Below are positions 1-6,844 of a DNA stretch of 12,190 nt, in pieces. Below the pieces are notes generated by a model. That model worked only from the letters and a program-made list of their open reading frames with translations. It made no database searches and was not told the DNA's origin. The translations under genes were made by a program, and so were the position numbers. Every line of letters begins with the position of its first letter. Positions within the stretch are counted from its first letter, which is position 1. Source of the DNA: an uncultured Clostridia bacterium (GTDB taxonomy: Bacteria; Bacillota; Clostridia; Oscillospirales; Ruminococcaceae); NCBI GenBank assembly GCA_947588775.1, contig CANPZQ010000052.1, positions 1 to 12,190 on the forward strand, written 5' to 3'.

Positions 1-73
1 GTCCGCGAGGTGACTCGAACACCCGACCTACCGCTTAGGAGGCGGTCGCTCTATCCAACTGAGCTACGCAGAC
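1..73 (-). tRNA. tRNA-Arg (anticodon CCT), 3' end cut by window edge
   Basis: The reverse complement folds as a complete cloverleaf. The acceptor stem GTCTGCG pairs with CGCGGAC (one G-U pair), and the D arm is GCTC...GAGC. The anticodon stem ACCGC/GCGGT encloses the loop CTCCTAA, giving anticodon CCT, which reads the AGG arginine codon. The T arm GGGTG/CACCT carries the loop TTCGAGT. The last acceptor base lies at position 1, so the discriminator base and any encoded CCA are outside the window. The gene is transcribed leftwards from a consensus promoter about 35 bases upstream. No other tRNA is adjacent within the window. The identity rests on the anticodon and fold. Confidence 0.95.
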
Positions 74-106
74 ATTTTCGCCCGGCCTTCCCGAGGCGCA
101 TTAGAT

Positions 107-135
107 ATTTTAGCACAGAATCGGGGGGTTGTCAA
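107..135 (-). promoter_or_regulatory. Sigma-A promoter of the tRNA-Arg gene
   Basis: On the minus strand there is a perfect -35 TTGACA (130-135), a 17-base spacer and a -10 TAAAAT (107-112). The predicted start site near 100 lies about 27 bases before the mature tRNA 5' end at 73. This near-consensus strength is normal for a stable RNA gene. Confidence 0.85.
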
Positions 136-300
136 TAAGTTTTTTTAGGATAATCCGGCAATCAAAATCTTAAAAGTTTTCGTCAAAGGCTTTTTTGCTA
201 TCGGGTGAGCGGGGATAAAGCTTGAACATCGCAGCACCGACAAGACGGGGGTGATGGGCGGCCTGATTATTTGCGGAGGTTGGGGAGATGCGGGGTGTAA

Positions 301-382
301 GCGCGGCGGAAAAAGCGGGGAAATGGCGCGAAACTGCGGGGGCGGGTGGGTGGGACCGACGCACCAGCTTTTTCCGCCGCGC
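301..382. repeat. Perfect 16-bp inverted repeat with G-quadruplex motif in its loop
   Basis: The arms GCGCGGCGGAAAAAGC (301-316) and GCTTTTTCCGCCGCGC (367-382) are exact reverse complements separated by 50 bases. The plus strand of the loop contains GGGGGCGGGTGGGTGGG (338-354), four G-runs with one-base loops, a pattern typical of very stable parallel quadruplexes. The loop is too long, and no T-tract follows, so this is not an ordinary intrinsic terminator. No target-site duplication is visible outside the arms. It could be a miniature repeat element or a structural DNA/RNA element. The structure is seen directly; its role is unknown. Confidence 0.75.
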
Positions 383-423
383 GGGCGAAGCAGAATGCCC
401 CAAAAAGAAACACACCGCCGCAC

Positions 424-455
424 AAAATGCCCCCTCCCATCTCGGGAAAGGGGGC
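424..455 (-). terminator. Rho-independent terminator downstream of rpoD
   Basis: Eight bases past the rpoD stop, the minus strand has a 7-bp stem GCCCCCT/AGGGGGC (429-435 with 449-455). An inner CCC/GGG pairing extends it, and it is followed by ATTTTGTG. The T-tract is modest but the stem is very GC-rich. The element closes the dgt-dnaG-rpoD transcription unit. Confidence 0.75.
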
Positions 456-463
456 TAAATTCA

Positions 464-1573
464 TCAATCAATAAAATCCTTAACCTTATTCGACCGGTTC
501 GGGTGTCTGAGCTTTCTGAGGGCCTTCGCCTCGATTTGGCGGATGCGTTCGCGGGTGACGTTGAACATCTGGCCGACCTCCTCGAGGGTGCGGCTGCGGC
601 CGTCCTCAAGGCCGAAGCGGAGCCTTAAAACCTTCTCCTCACGGTCGGTGAGCGTTGAAAGAACCTGATTTATCTGCTCCTTCAAAAGCACGAGCGAGGC
701 CGCCTCGGTCGGCTCGGGGGCGTTTTCGTCGGGAATGAAGTCGCCAAGGTGGCTGTCCTCCTCCTCGCCGATCGGCGTTTCCAAGGAAACCGGGTCCTGG
801 GCTATCCGCAGGATTTCCCGAACCCTCTCGACCGGCATGTCGAGTGCCTGAGCAATCTCGTCCGCCGACGGGTCGCGGCCGTTTTGGTGCAAAAGCTGGG
901 TCGAGGTCTTTCTGACCTTCGTAATCGTTTCAACCATGTGGACCGGTATGCGAATCGTCCTCGCCTGGTCGGCAATCGCGCGGGTAATCGACTGGCGAAT
1001 CCACCATGTCGCGTAGGTCGAGAACTTGAAGCCCTTCGTATAGTCGAACTTTTCGACAGCCTTGATAAGCCCGAGGTTCCCCTCCTGAATCAGGTCGAGG
1101 AAGTTGAGGCCCCTGCCGCCGTAACGCTTTGCGATGGAAACGACGAGCCTCAGATTCGCCTCTGCAAGGCGTTTTTTCGCGCTCTTGTCGCCGTCGCGCA
1201 TTCTCTGGGCGAGGTCGATTTCCTCCTCCGGCGTCAAAAGCGGGACCCGCCCGATTTCCTTGAGGTAAATCTTCACCGGGTCGTCGATTGATACCGAATC
1301 GCTCATCGCAAGGTCGATGTCGTCGTCAAGGTCGTGGTCGCCGTCCAGAAGCGCGTCGTCAAGGCCGATAAGGTCGTCGAGGTTCTCGGTTTCCATCACG
1401 ATGTCGTCGATGATTTCGATTCCGTTCGCGGCGCACGCGTCGTAGAAGCTGTCAATCTGCTCTACGTCGTAGTCCATCTCCTCCAAAACCTCGGTAATCT
1501 CCTTTGTCGTGAGCTTTCCCGCGGCCTTTCCTCTTTCGAGCAGACTGTTGATTGTTACTTTCTTTTCGCTCAT
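464..1573 (-). CDS. rpoD: RNA polymerase primary sigma factor (RpoD/SigA)
   Basis: This 369-residue sigma-70 family housekeeping factor directs core RNA polymerase to -10/-35 promoters. Visible parts, in order: region 1.1 (about 1-60); an acidic linker (about 62-92); region 1.2 with DPVKIYLKEIGRVPLL (98-113); region 2 with RLVVSIAKRYGGRGLNFLDL (142-161) and the -10 reading segment FSTYATWWIRQSI (184-196); region 3 (about 205-265); the 3.2 finger with GDFIPDE (277-283); and region 4 with RERIRQIEAKALRKLRH (341-357). Length is normal for a clostridial SigA. A TTG in frame 12 bases upstream is not the start, because it sits inside the GGAGG ribosome binding site that precedes the ATG at 1573. 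The gene follows dnaG by 22 bases and ends at a terminator. The family match is unambiguous. Confidence 0.97.
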   Translation of the reverse strand: MSEKKVTINSLLERGKAAGKLTTKEITEVLEEMDYDVEQIDSFYDACAANGIEIIDDIVMETENLDDLIGLDDALLDGDHDLDDDIDLAMSDSVSIDDPVKIYLKEIGRVPLLTPEEEIDLAQRMRDGDKSAKKRLAEANLRLVVSIAKRYGGRGLNFLDLIQEGNLGLIKAVEKFDYTKGFKFSTYATWWIRQSITRAIADQARTIRIPVHMVETITKVRKTSTQLLHQNGRDPSADEIAQALDMPVERVREILRIAQDPVSLETPIGEEEDSHLGDFIPDENAPEPTEAASLVLLKEQINQVLSTLTDREEKVLRLRFGLEDGRSRTLEEVGQMFNVTRERIRQIEAKALRKLRHPNRSNKVKDFID

Positions 1574-1595
1574 AAGTGCCTCCAAATATATTTTG

Positions 1596-3362
1596 TCAAT
1601 CCTTTTTAGTTTTGCTGAGCCTTGTGAAATATTCCGCGAACTCCTCGTCCGTCATGTCCTCGGCGGCGGTTTTCTGAACGCCGTTTTTAAGAAGCTTTAT
1701 GCAGTCGTCAATCACCCTTCTGTCGACGGTGATTTCCCGCGAACGGGCGATAATACTTGATATTCTTCCCATTTCGTCTGCGGAAAATTCGCCGCCCAAG
1801 GCCCACGGGTCGCATACCCCATGGAGCCCGAAGCCCTCTTTGAGAGCCGCGTAAACCCTTTTGTTGAACGCCGTCGCGAATTCATCGGGCGAAAGCTCCG
1901 AAAAAACGCTCTGCGCGCCGTCGGGGTTTGCGCAGACGTAGGCGATTATGTTCTCCTCCGCCCTCGCCTGCTTCGGAAAGCTCGCGGCCTCGGGATTGAG
2001 CTCGTCGCGGTTTATCCCCGATGCGATTGCCCGCCATTCCTTTTTCCGCTCCGCTCCCCGCTTCTTTTTAAGGGCGGCGTCGACCTGCTCCGAGATTATC
2101 TGCTTTGAAACGCCCTGCTCCCCCGCTATTTTCGATATGTAAACCTCCCGCTCGATGGGATTTTCCAAAGAAGCTAAAATTTCCACCGAACGTTTAAGAT
2201 ATTCAACTTTTCCGAGCTCGTCCGAGGTATCGAGCCCCGCCCTTGCGCCCGAAAGCTCATAGTCGGTGGAGCCCGCGGAGCCCTCTAAAAGCACCCGAAA
2301 ATGCTCCGCGCCGTATATTCTTAAATAGTCGTCTACGTCCTTAACGCCGTCGCCAGAAACGTTTACGACCTTCGCACGAAGCCCCGCCTCCGAAAGTATC
2401 CTGATGGCGGCGGTCGTCGCCTTTCGGCCCGCTGCGTCCGCGTCGTAGCATATATACACCTCGTCGCAGTACTGCGACATAAGCCTTGCGTGCTCCGGGG
2501 TAATCGCCGTCCCGCAGGTGGCTACCGCCTCGGTGAAGCCCGCCTGATGCAGGGAAATAACGTCGACGTTTCCTTCGCATAAAATAAGCCTTTTCGACTT
2601 TACCGACGTGTTCTTCGCAAAATTCAGCGCGAAAAGCGTTCGGCTTTTTTTATAGAGCGGCGTTTCGCGGGAATTTAAGTATTTCATCCCCTTCGGGTCG
2701 GCTTCAAGGGTTCTTCCCGAAAACGCGATGACGTTTCCGCGAAGGTCGAAAATCGGGAAAATAACCCTGTTCACGAAAAAATCGAAGCTTCTGCCGTTTT
2801 TTTCGCTTAGCAGGCTCGCGTCAATCAGCTCGCGCTCGGTAAACCCGTTTGCAAGCATGTAATTTTTGAGCCCCGTCCAGTGGTTGGGCGCGACGCCGAG
2901 CCCGAAGCCCTTGACGGTCTGGACCGTAAGCCGCCGCTTCCCGACGAGATATTCGAGCCCCGGCTTTCCCTCGGGGGTCTGAAGATTGTGGTAAAAATAC
3001 TTCGCGGCGGCGCGGTTAATCTCGCGAAGGCGTTTTTTTGCGCGCTCGGCCCGGTCGTCCATTCCCGCCTCGGGGACCGAAAGCCCCGCGCGGTCCGCCA
3101 AGAGCCTGACCGATTCAAGATAGCTCAGATTCTCGATTTTCGAGATGAACGTTATAACGTCGCCGCCCGCCTCGCAGCCGAAGCAGAAAAAGCTGTTTGT
3201 GTCGGGATAAACCGTGCAGGAGGGCGTTTTTTCGGAATGAAACGGGCAGAGGCATTTATAATTCCGCCCGGCGCGTTTTAAGGTGACGTAGCCCGCCATC
3301 ACGTCCTCTATCCGGTTGCGCTCGCGCACCTGCTCCAAAAATTCGGGAGGCAAAAGCGGCAT
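1596..3362 (-). CDS. dnaG: DNA primase DnaG
   Basis: This 588-residue primase makes the RNA primers for lagging-strand synthesis at the replication fork. The N-terminal CHC2 zinc ribbon has ligands C39, H42, C60 and C63 (CPFHSEKTPS and FFCFGC). The polymerase core carries the basic motif YKKSRTLFALNFAK (237-250). The TOPRIM metal site shows E263-G264 in CEGNVDVI and D307/D309 in DADAAG, followed by KDVDDYL (341-347). The C-terminal part (about 430-588) fits the DnaB-helicase binding domain. Length is normal. The ATG at 3362 is preceded by AGGAAAGGA about 10 bases upstream. The gene lies 26 bases after dgt and 22 bases before rpoD, so the three are very likely one operon, a common clostridial version of the macromolecular-synthesis cluster. 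Confidence 0.97.
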   Translation of the reverse strand: MPLLPPEFLEQVRERNRIEDVMAGYVTLKRAGRNYKCLCPFHSEKTPSCTVYPDTNSFFCFGCEAGGDVITFISKIENLSYLESVRLLADRAGLSVPEAGMDDRAERAKKRLREINRAAAKYFYHNLQTPEGKPGLEYLVGKRRLTVQTVKGFGLGVAPNHWTGLKNYMLANGFTERELIDASLLSEKNGRSFDFFVNRVIFPIFDLRGNVIAFSGRTLEADPKGMKYLNSRETPLYKKSRTLFALNFAKNTSVKSKRLILCEGNVDVISLHQAGFTEAVATCGTAITPEHARLMSQYCDEVYICYDADAAGRKATTAAIRILSEAGLRAKVVNVSGDGVKDVDDYLRIYGAEHFRVLLEGSAGSTDYELSGARAGLDTSDELGKVEYLKRSVEILASLENPIEREVYISKIAGEQGVSKQIISEQVDAALKKKRGAERKKEWRAIASGINRDELNPEAASFPKQARAEENIIAYVCANPDGAQSVFSELSPDEFATAFNKRVYAALKEGFGLHGVCDPWALGGEFSADEMGRISSIIARSREITVDRRVIDDCIKLLKNGVQKTAAEDMTDEEFAEYFTRLSKTKKD

Positions 3363-3388
3363 AGGCTGTCAGTCCTTTCCTGAAAAAA

Positions 3389-4384
3389 TCAAACGAGCGT
3401 CCAGCTCTTCGGCACAAAAATGTCCAGAAAAACGTTGGTGCAGTAGCTGTCCGTCATTCCCGCGATATAGTCGCAGACGGCCGTATCTGCGTCGAACCTG
3501 TCGGCGAGGCGTCTGTAGTCCTCCGGCAGTGCCTCCGGTTTTCCGATAAAGTGCCTGTAGAGCATCTCGATCATCGTCTTGGCCTTCGATTCCTCCGACT
3601 TGCAGACGGGGTTCCGGTAGACGTTTGAGAACATAAACCGGTAGAGCTCGTCCTTAGCCCTTTCGATTTCGGGGGAATAGGAAAGCTTCTCCGCGCCGCT
3701 TTCAATCAGCGACGTTACCAAAGACGTGATGCGCTGCGTTTTTGTCGTTCCCAGAACGCCCGAAACGCTTTCGGGAATGTCCCCGGCTTCAATAACCCCG
3801 GCGCGGATAGCGTCCTCGATGTCGTGGTTCAGATACGCGATAACGTCGGCGTGCCTTACAACCCTGCCCTCGACGGTGTCCGCCCACATGTCGGTGTGCT
3901 TTAAAATCCCGTCGCGGACCTCCGCTGTGAGGTTCAGGCCCCGCCCGTCCTTTTCTATGTAGTCGACGACGCGAAGGCTCTGCCGGTAGTGGCGAAAGCC
4001 CTTCGGGGATATTTCGTCCAAAATCTGCTCACCCGCGTGGCCGAAGGGCGTATGCCCCAAATCGTGTCCGAGGGCAATCGCCTCGGTTAGGTCCTCGTTG
4101 AGCCTGAGAGCCCGCGAAACCGTCCTCGCAATCTGGCTCACCTCGAGCGTATGCGTAAGGCGGGTTCGGTAGTGGTCGCCCGTCGGATTCAGAAAAACCT
4201 GCGTTTTCTGCTTAAGCCTCGCGAACGCGTTGCAGTGGATAATCCTGTCGCGGTCGCGCTGAAAATCCGTCCGAAGGCCGCATTTTTCCTCCTCGCGCTG
4301 CCGCCCCTTCGAGGCCGAACTGAGGCAGGCGTGTTTCGACAAAACCGCCGCTTCGGACTGTTCCGTATATTCCCGGACTGTCAT
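3389..4384 (-). CDS. dgt: dGTP triphosphohydrolase-like HD-domain protein
   Basis: This 331-residue HD-superfamily phosphohydrolase belongs to the dGTPase-like family, which cleaves dNTPs to deoxynucleoside and triphosphate. The family start motifs are visible: RTDFQRDRDRIIHCNAFARL (38-57), then KTQVF. The metal-binding set is H78 (RLTHTLEV), H107-D108 (ALGHDLGHTPFGH) and D180 (RHADVIAY). The C-terminal phosphohydrolase-associated region ends in a short CDYIAGMTD segment. The ATG at 4384 follows GGGGGTG, which pairs with the 16S tail with one wobble. It is the first gene of dgt-dnaG-rpoD. The position upstream of dnaG is common in Clostridia. Exact substrate preference cannot be read from sequence; many homologues accept several dNTPs. 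Confidence 0.93.
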   Translation of the reverse strand: MTVREYTEQSEAAVLSKHACLSSASKGRQREEEKCGLRTDFQRDRDRIIHCNAFARLKQKTQVFLNPTGDHYRTRLTHTLEVSQIARTVSRALRLNEDLTEAIALGHDLGHTPFGHAGEQILDEISPKGFRHYRQSLRVVDYIEKDGRGLNLTAEVRDGILKHTDMWADTVEGRVVRHADVIAYLNHDIEDAIRAGVIEAGDIPESVSGVLGTTKTQRITSLVTSLIESGAEKLSYSPEIERAKDELYRFMFSNVYRNPVCKSEESKAKTMIEMLYRHFIGKPEALPEDYRRLADRFDADTAVCDYIAGMTDSYCTNVFLDIFVPKSWTLV

Positions 4385-4461
4385 ATTTTACACCCCCGAA
4401 CCGCCAAAAACCGTACTCTGCCTTTTTATTTGCATTGTTTTATACTAAAAAATCAAAAAAA
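4385..4461 (-). promoter_or_regulatory. Presumed promoter region of dgt-dnaG-rpoD (boxes unclear)
   Basis: A strong terminator lies just upstream, so dgt needs a promoter within these 77 AT-rich bases. The best -10 candidate on the minus strand is TATAAA, in the stretch TAGTATAAAAC at about 4436-4446. No acceptable -35 hexamer stands 16-18 bases ahead of it, because that position falls in the terminator stem. I therefore report the region and not a defined promoter. Confidence 0.3.
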
Positions 4462-4487
4462 CTCCTCTTTCATTTTAAAAAGAGGAG
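4445..4487 (-). terminator. Strong intrinsic terminator downstream of yigZ
   Basis: The minus-strand transcript forms a perfect 9-bp stem CTCCTCTTT/AAAGAGGAG (4462-4470 with 4479-4487) with an 8-base loop, followed by a T-tract (TTTTTTTGATTTTTT). It lies about 50 bases past the yigZ stop and separates yigZ from the dgt operon. Confidence 0.9.
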
Positions 4488-4538
4488 AAAATTTCGTATG
4501 AACGCACAAAATTCCCCATCTTAATTTGTTAAAAATGC

Positions 4539-5159
4539 TCAGGAAAAGTCCGCAAAAAAGACTTCCGAGGCCGAGGCGGAAATATTTCCGTTCGACAGCT
4601 TCCGAACCTCCGCCATGAATTTTTCGCAGAGCTCCTCCTTGCAAAGCAGCGAAAGCGAAATTTTGTCGGCAAAGTCCTGAGAAGCGGTTTTAACCTCGAA
4701 CTCCGGCAGGAGCCGCAAAACGCGGTCGTAGTATGAATAATCGAGGCGGAGGCTTACGGTTTTCGCCTCGTGCATAAGCTTTATTTTCGCGGCGGATACG
4801 GCTTTTGACGCCGCCGAGGAATACGCCCGCGTAAGGCCGCCCTTTCCGAGCAGAATCCCGCCGAAATAGCGGGTTACGACGATACATACGTCGCTTAAGG
4901 CGTTTTTTCGGATTACGTCAAGAATCGGCGCGCCGGCGGTCCCTTGGGGCTCGCCGTCGTCAGAAAACCGGGCCTCAAAGCCCTCGCGCAGCGAATACGC
5001 GTAGCAGTTGTGCCGCGCACGGCGATGCTCCGCGCGGACGTAATCTATAAACGCCGCCGCCTCCTCGGAGGACGATACCGGCGCGATTTTTGCGATAAAC
5101 TCCGACTTTTCGATTACAATACTGTCCGAAGCCGCCGCCGAAACGGTTTTATAGGGCAT
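4539..5159 (-). CDS. yigZ: YigZ/IMPACT family protein (UPF0029 N-terminal, DUF1949 C-terminal)
   Basis: This 206-residue member of the YigZ/IMPACT family is named for structural relatedness to the eukaryotic translation-stress regulator IMPACT. The bacterial role is not firmly established. Family motifs are clear: KSEFIAKIAPVSS (18-30), RARHNCYAYSL (47-57), FSDDGEPQGTAGAPIL (65-80) and VVTRYFGGILLGKGGLTRAY (94-113). The last 70 or so residues form the small C-terminal domain. The ATG at 5159 follows GGGAGG by 8 bases. The gene lies between the rpmE terminator and its own strong terminator, with only about 28 bases in front. It is either transcribed by readthrough from rpmE or from a promoter I cannot identify. 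No signal peptide or membrane segment is seen. Confidence 0.92.
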   Translation of the reverse strand: MPYKTVSAAASDSIVIEKSEFIAKIAPVSSSEEAAAFIDYVRAEHRRARHNCYAYSLREGFEARFSDDGEPQGTAGAPILDVIRKNALSDVCIVVTRYFGGILLGKGGLTRAYSSAASKAVSAAKIKLMHEAKTVSLRLDYSYYDRVLRLLPEFEVKTASQDFADKISLSLLCKEELCEKFMAEVRKLSNGNISASASEVFFADFS

Positions 5160-5182
5160 AGCCTAAGCCTCCCGGATAAGAC

Positions 5183-5206
5183 AAAAAGAGGGCTTTTCGA
5201 GCCCTC
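5183..5206 (-). terminator. Intrinsic terminator downstream of rpmE
   Basis: The 7-bp stem GAGGGCT/AGCCCTC (5188-5194 with 5200-5206) has a 5-base loop and is followed on the minus strand by TTTTTGTC. It starts 11 bases after the rpmE stop and ends just before the yigZ ribosome binding site. Confidence 0.85.
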
Positions 5207-5217
5207 CTTCGTGAAAA

Positions 5218-5433
5218 TTACTTCTTTTCGTTTCCAAGGCCGTAACGCTTGTTGAAGCGGTCGACGCGTCCGCCGGTATCTACGAGCTTCTGCTTGCCCG
5301 TGAAGAACGGGTGGCACTTCGAGCAGATTTCAACCTTGATGTCCTTCTTGGTTGAACGAGTTTCGATTACGTTGCCGCAGGCGCAGGTGATGGTGGTGGG
5401 CTCATACTTGGGATGAATGCCTTCCTTAGCCAT
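5218..5433 (-). CDS. rpmE: 50S ribosomal protein L31, zinc-binding type
   Basis: This 71-residue large-subunit protein sits at the intersubunit bridge region. It begins MAKEGIHPKYEP, as is usual for L31. It has the full zinc-ligand set C17, C19, C37 and C40 (TCACGN and EICSKCHPFF), making it the C+ form, which depends on zinc, rather than the zinc-free C- paralogue. The C-terminal GGRVDRFNKRYG is typical. An in-frame TTG two codons upstream is rejected because AAGGAG stands 9 bases before the ATG at 5433. The gene has its own promoter (5552-5580) and terminator (5183-5206). Its 110-base structured leader suggests autogenous control. Confidence 0.96.
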   Translation of the reverse strand: MAKEGIHPKYEPTTITCACGNVIETRSTKKDIKVEICSKCHPFFTGKQKLVDTGGRVDRFNKRYGLGNEKK

Positions 5434-5442
5434 ATCCAAAAT

Positions 5443-5545
5443 CTCCTTTCCGAATCGGTTCAGAATTTATGAGCCAGATGGTAGCCCATCCTACCGATTC
5501 AGACAGTAGTACCATGTGGGTCTATTACGCCGGAAAAAGCCGGCG
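5443..5545 (-). promoter_or_regulatory. Structured 5' leader of rpmE, candidate L31 autoregulatory RNA
   Basis: The transcript between the predicted start (about 5545) and the ATG (5433) can form a closing stem CTGAATCGGT/ACCGATTCGG (5493-5502 with 5450-5459; 10 bp, one G-U). Its 3' strand touches the Shine-Dalgarno AAAGGAG (5443-5449). Inside sits a hairpin GATGG-GCTA-CCATC (5486-5490 with 5477-5481). A further 6-bp stem CGCCGG/CCGGCG (5528-5533/5540-5545) lies at the extreme 5' end. L31 leaders that bind their own product have been predicted in several phyla including Firmicutes. Whether this is that family is inference. Confidence 0.6.
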
Positions 5546-5551
5546 AAGCGT

Positions 5552-5580
5552 ATTATAACATATTTGCCGGAAAAATGCAA
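5552..5580 (-). promoter_or_regulatory. Sigma-A promoter of rpmE
   Basis: On the minus strand there is a -35 TTGCAT (5575-5580), a 17-base spacer and a perfect -10 TATAAT (5552-5557). It lies in the dnaJ-rpmE gap and gives a leader of roughly 110 bases. Confidence 0.85.
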
Positions 5581-5616
5581 GAGTTTTTTTAAAAAAGCTC
5601 TCCCGGGGAATGAATT

Positions 5617-6774
5617 TTACCTGAACCAGTCGGAAAACTTCTTTTTATCGGCGCGGTTCCTGTCGTCCAAAGATTCGTCGAAGGCGCGAAGAAGCTCGGC
5701 CTGCTTGCGGTTTAAGTTCCTCGGGACCTCTACCTTTACCGCGAAGTGGTGGTCGCCCCTGAACGAGCTGTAGGGGCGGTTCACGCCCTTGTTCTTAAGG
5801 ACAAAAACGGTTCCGTTCTGGGTCCCCGCGGGGATTTTGAAGCTTTCCCCGCCGTCGATGGTGGGTACCGTTATCTCGTCCCCAAGGGCCGCCTGTAAGT
5901 AGCTTATAGTAACCTCGGAGTAGATGTCGTTTCCCTCGCGCTCGAAGTATTCATGCGGGGTAACGTTTATCCTGACGATTATATCGCCGTTTCTGCCGCC
6001 GTTTACGCCGCAGTCGCCCTCTCCGGTGATTCGGTTGGTGTTGCCGTTGTCAACGCCCTTCGGAATGCTGATTTTGGTCGAGAAAGGCTTCCTGACGGTT
6101 CCCGAACCCATACATGCGGGGCAGGCCTCGCGGATAATCGTCCCCTTTCCGCCGCAGCGTTGGCAGGCCCTCTGGGTCTGGAACACCGCGCCGCCGAGCC
6201 TCTGGGTAACTCTCTGGACGCCGCTTCCCCGGCAGTCGGGACAGGTTTCGGGGGCGGCTCCGTTTTTGCCGCCGGTGCCGTGGCACTGCGGGCATTTTTC
6301 AAGCCTGTTCACCCGAATGCTGACGTCTACGCCCCTGCACGCCTCCATAAAGGATATTCTCACGTCGGTTCTTATATCGTCGCCCTTTCTCGGGGCGTTC
6401 TGGCTCTGGGCGGTGCGGGTTCCGAAGCCTCCGAACCCGCCCATGCTCCCGAAAATGTCGCTGAAAATATCCCCGATGTCGCCGAAGCCCGTTCCGCCGA
6501 ACCCGCCGAAGCCGCCGGGTCCGCCCGCGCCCGCCCCGTATGACGGGTCTACTCCCGCAAAGCCCGCGCGGTCGTATCTTGCGCGCTTATCGCTGTCGGA
6601 AAGCACGTCGTAGGCCTCGTTTACCTCCTTCATCTTCTCCTCGGCGTTTTTGTCGTCGGGGTGAAGGTCGGGGTGGTACTTTTTTACCATCGCATGGTAG
6701 GCCTTTTTAATCTCCGCGTCGGTAGCCGTTTTGGAAATGCCGAGAACCTCGTAATAATCTCTTTTATCTGCCAT
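5617..6774 (-). CDS. dnaJ: Chaperone protein DnaJ (Hsp40)
   Basis: This 385-residue co-chaperone hands substrates to DnaK and stimulates its ATPase. It is a full type I DnaJ. The J domain (about 5-70) has the catalytic HPD at 34-36. A Gly/Phe-rich linker follows (about 72-120). The zinc domain has four CxxCxGxG repeats, at Cys 161/164 (CPQCHGTG), 178/181 (CPDCRGSG), 204/207 (CQRCGGKG) and 218/221 (CPACMGSG). The C-terminal substrate-binding beta domains follow, with the typical IPAGTQNG and KNKGV segments. Length is normal. An in-frame TTG six codons upstream is rejected: GGAGG stands 5 bases before the ATG at 6774. It is the last gene of hrcA-grpE-dnaK-dnaJ, 70 bases after dnaK, with a strong hairpin in that gap. 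No convincing terminator follows it. Confidence 0.97.
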   Translation of the reverse strand: MADKRDYYEVLGISKTATDAEIKKAYHAMVKKYHPDLHPDDKNAEEKMKEVNEAYDVLSDSDKRARYDRAGFAGVDPSYGAGAGGPGGFGGFGGTGFGDIGDIFSDIFGSMGGFGGFGTRTAQSQNAPRKGDDIRTDVRISFMEACRGVDVSIRVNRLEKCPQCHGTGGKNGAAPETCPDCRGSGVQRVTQRLGGAVFQTQRACQRCGGKGTIIREACPACMGSGTVRKPFSTKISIPKGVDNGNTNRITGEGDCGVNGGRNGDIIVRINVTPHEYFEREGNDIYSEVTISYLQAALGDEITVPTIDGGESFKIPAGTQNGTVFVLKNKGVNRPYSSFRGDHHFAVKVEVPRNLNRKQAELLRAFDESLDDRNRADKKKFSDWFR

Positions 6775-6800
6775 GTTTTCCTCCGTTGGCAAAGAATGCG

Positions 6801-6828
6801 CGCGGCCCGCTTAAATCTGCGGGTCGCG
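6801..6828 (-). other. Intercistronic hairpin between dnaK and dnaJ
   Basis: The minus-strand RNA pairs CGCGACCCGC (6819-6828) with GCGGGCCGCG (6801-6810), nine G-C pairs around one A-C mismatch, with loop AGATTTAA. No T-tract follows (the next bases are CGCATTC), so it does not look like an intrinsic terminator. Such hairpins often protect the 3' end of the upstream message or mark a processing site. That role is inferred here. Confidence 0.6.
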
Positions 6829-6844
6829 GCTTCTGTGAATTTGC

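Larger units (their letters stand above)
74..463. other. Intergenic region between tRNA-Arg and rpoD
   Basis: This 390-base gap shows no convincing gene. Open frames cross it on both strands, but they are rich in Pro/Arg/Gly, lack a good ribosome binding site and resemble no family I recognise. It contains, from left to right, the tRNA promoter (107-135), an AT-rich stretch (about 136-190), a GC-rich stretch with a perfect 16-bp inverted repeat and a G-quadruplex motif (301-382), and the rpoD terminator (429-455). Confidence 0.7.

Noticed and set aside
251..628. Plus-strand frame over the tRNA-rpoD gap and the rpoD 3' end; minus-strand frames at 145-609
   Set aside because: They cross a terminator and an inverted repeat, have biased composition and no plausible ribosome binding site, and overlap rpoD.
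1574..1585. Upstream TTG start for rpoD (and similar TTG starts for rpmE and dnaJ)
   Set aside because: The TTG codons lie in or next to the Shine-Dalgarno sequence of the well-placed ATG, so the extra residues are artefacts.
5570..5616. Possible dnaJ terminator around AGAGC-T6-A7-CTCT
   Set aside because: The hairpin has only four G-C/A-U pairs, a mismatch and then A-U pairs, and a weak following T-run, so it is not convincing as a terminator.
5924..6613. Plus-strand frames opposite dnaJ, rich in Pro/Pro-Lys
   Set aside because: They arise from the complement of the Gly/Phe-rich and zinc-finger codons of dnaJ; no start signal or domain is seen.
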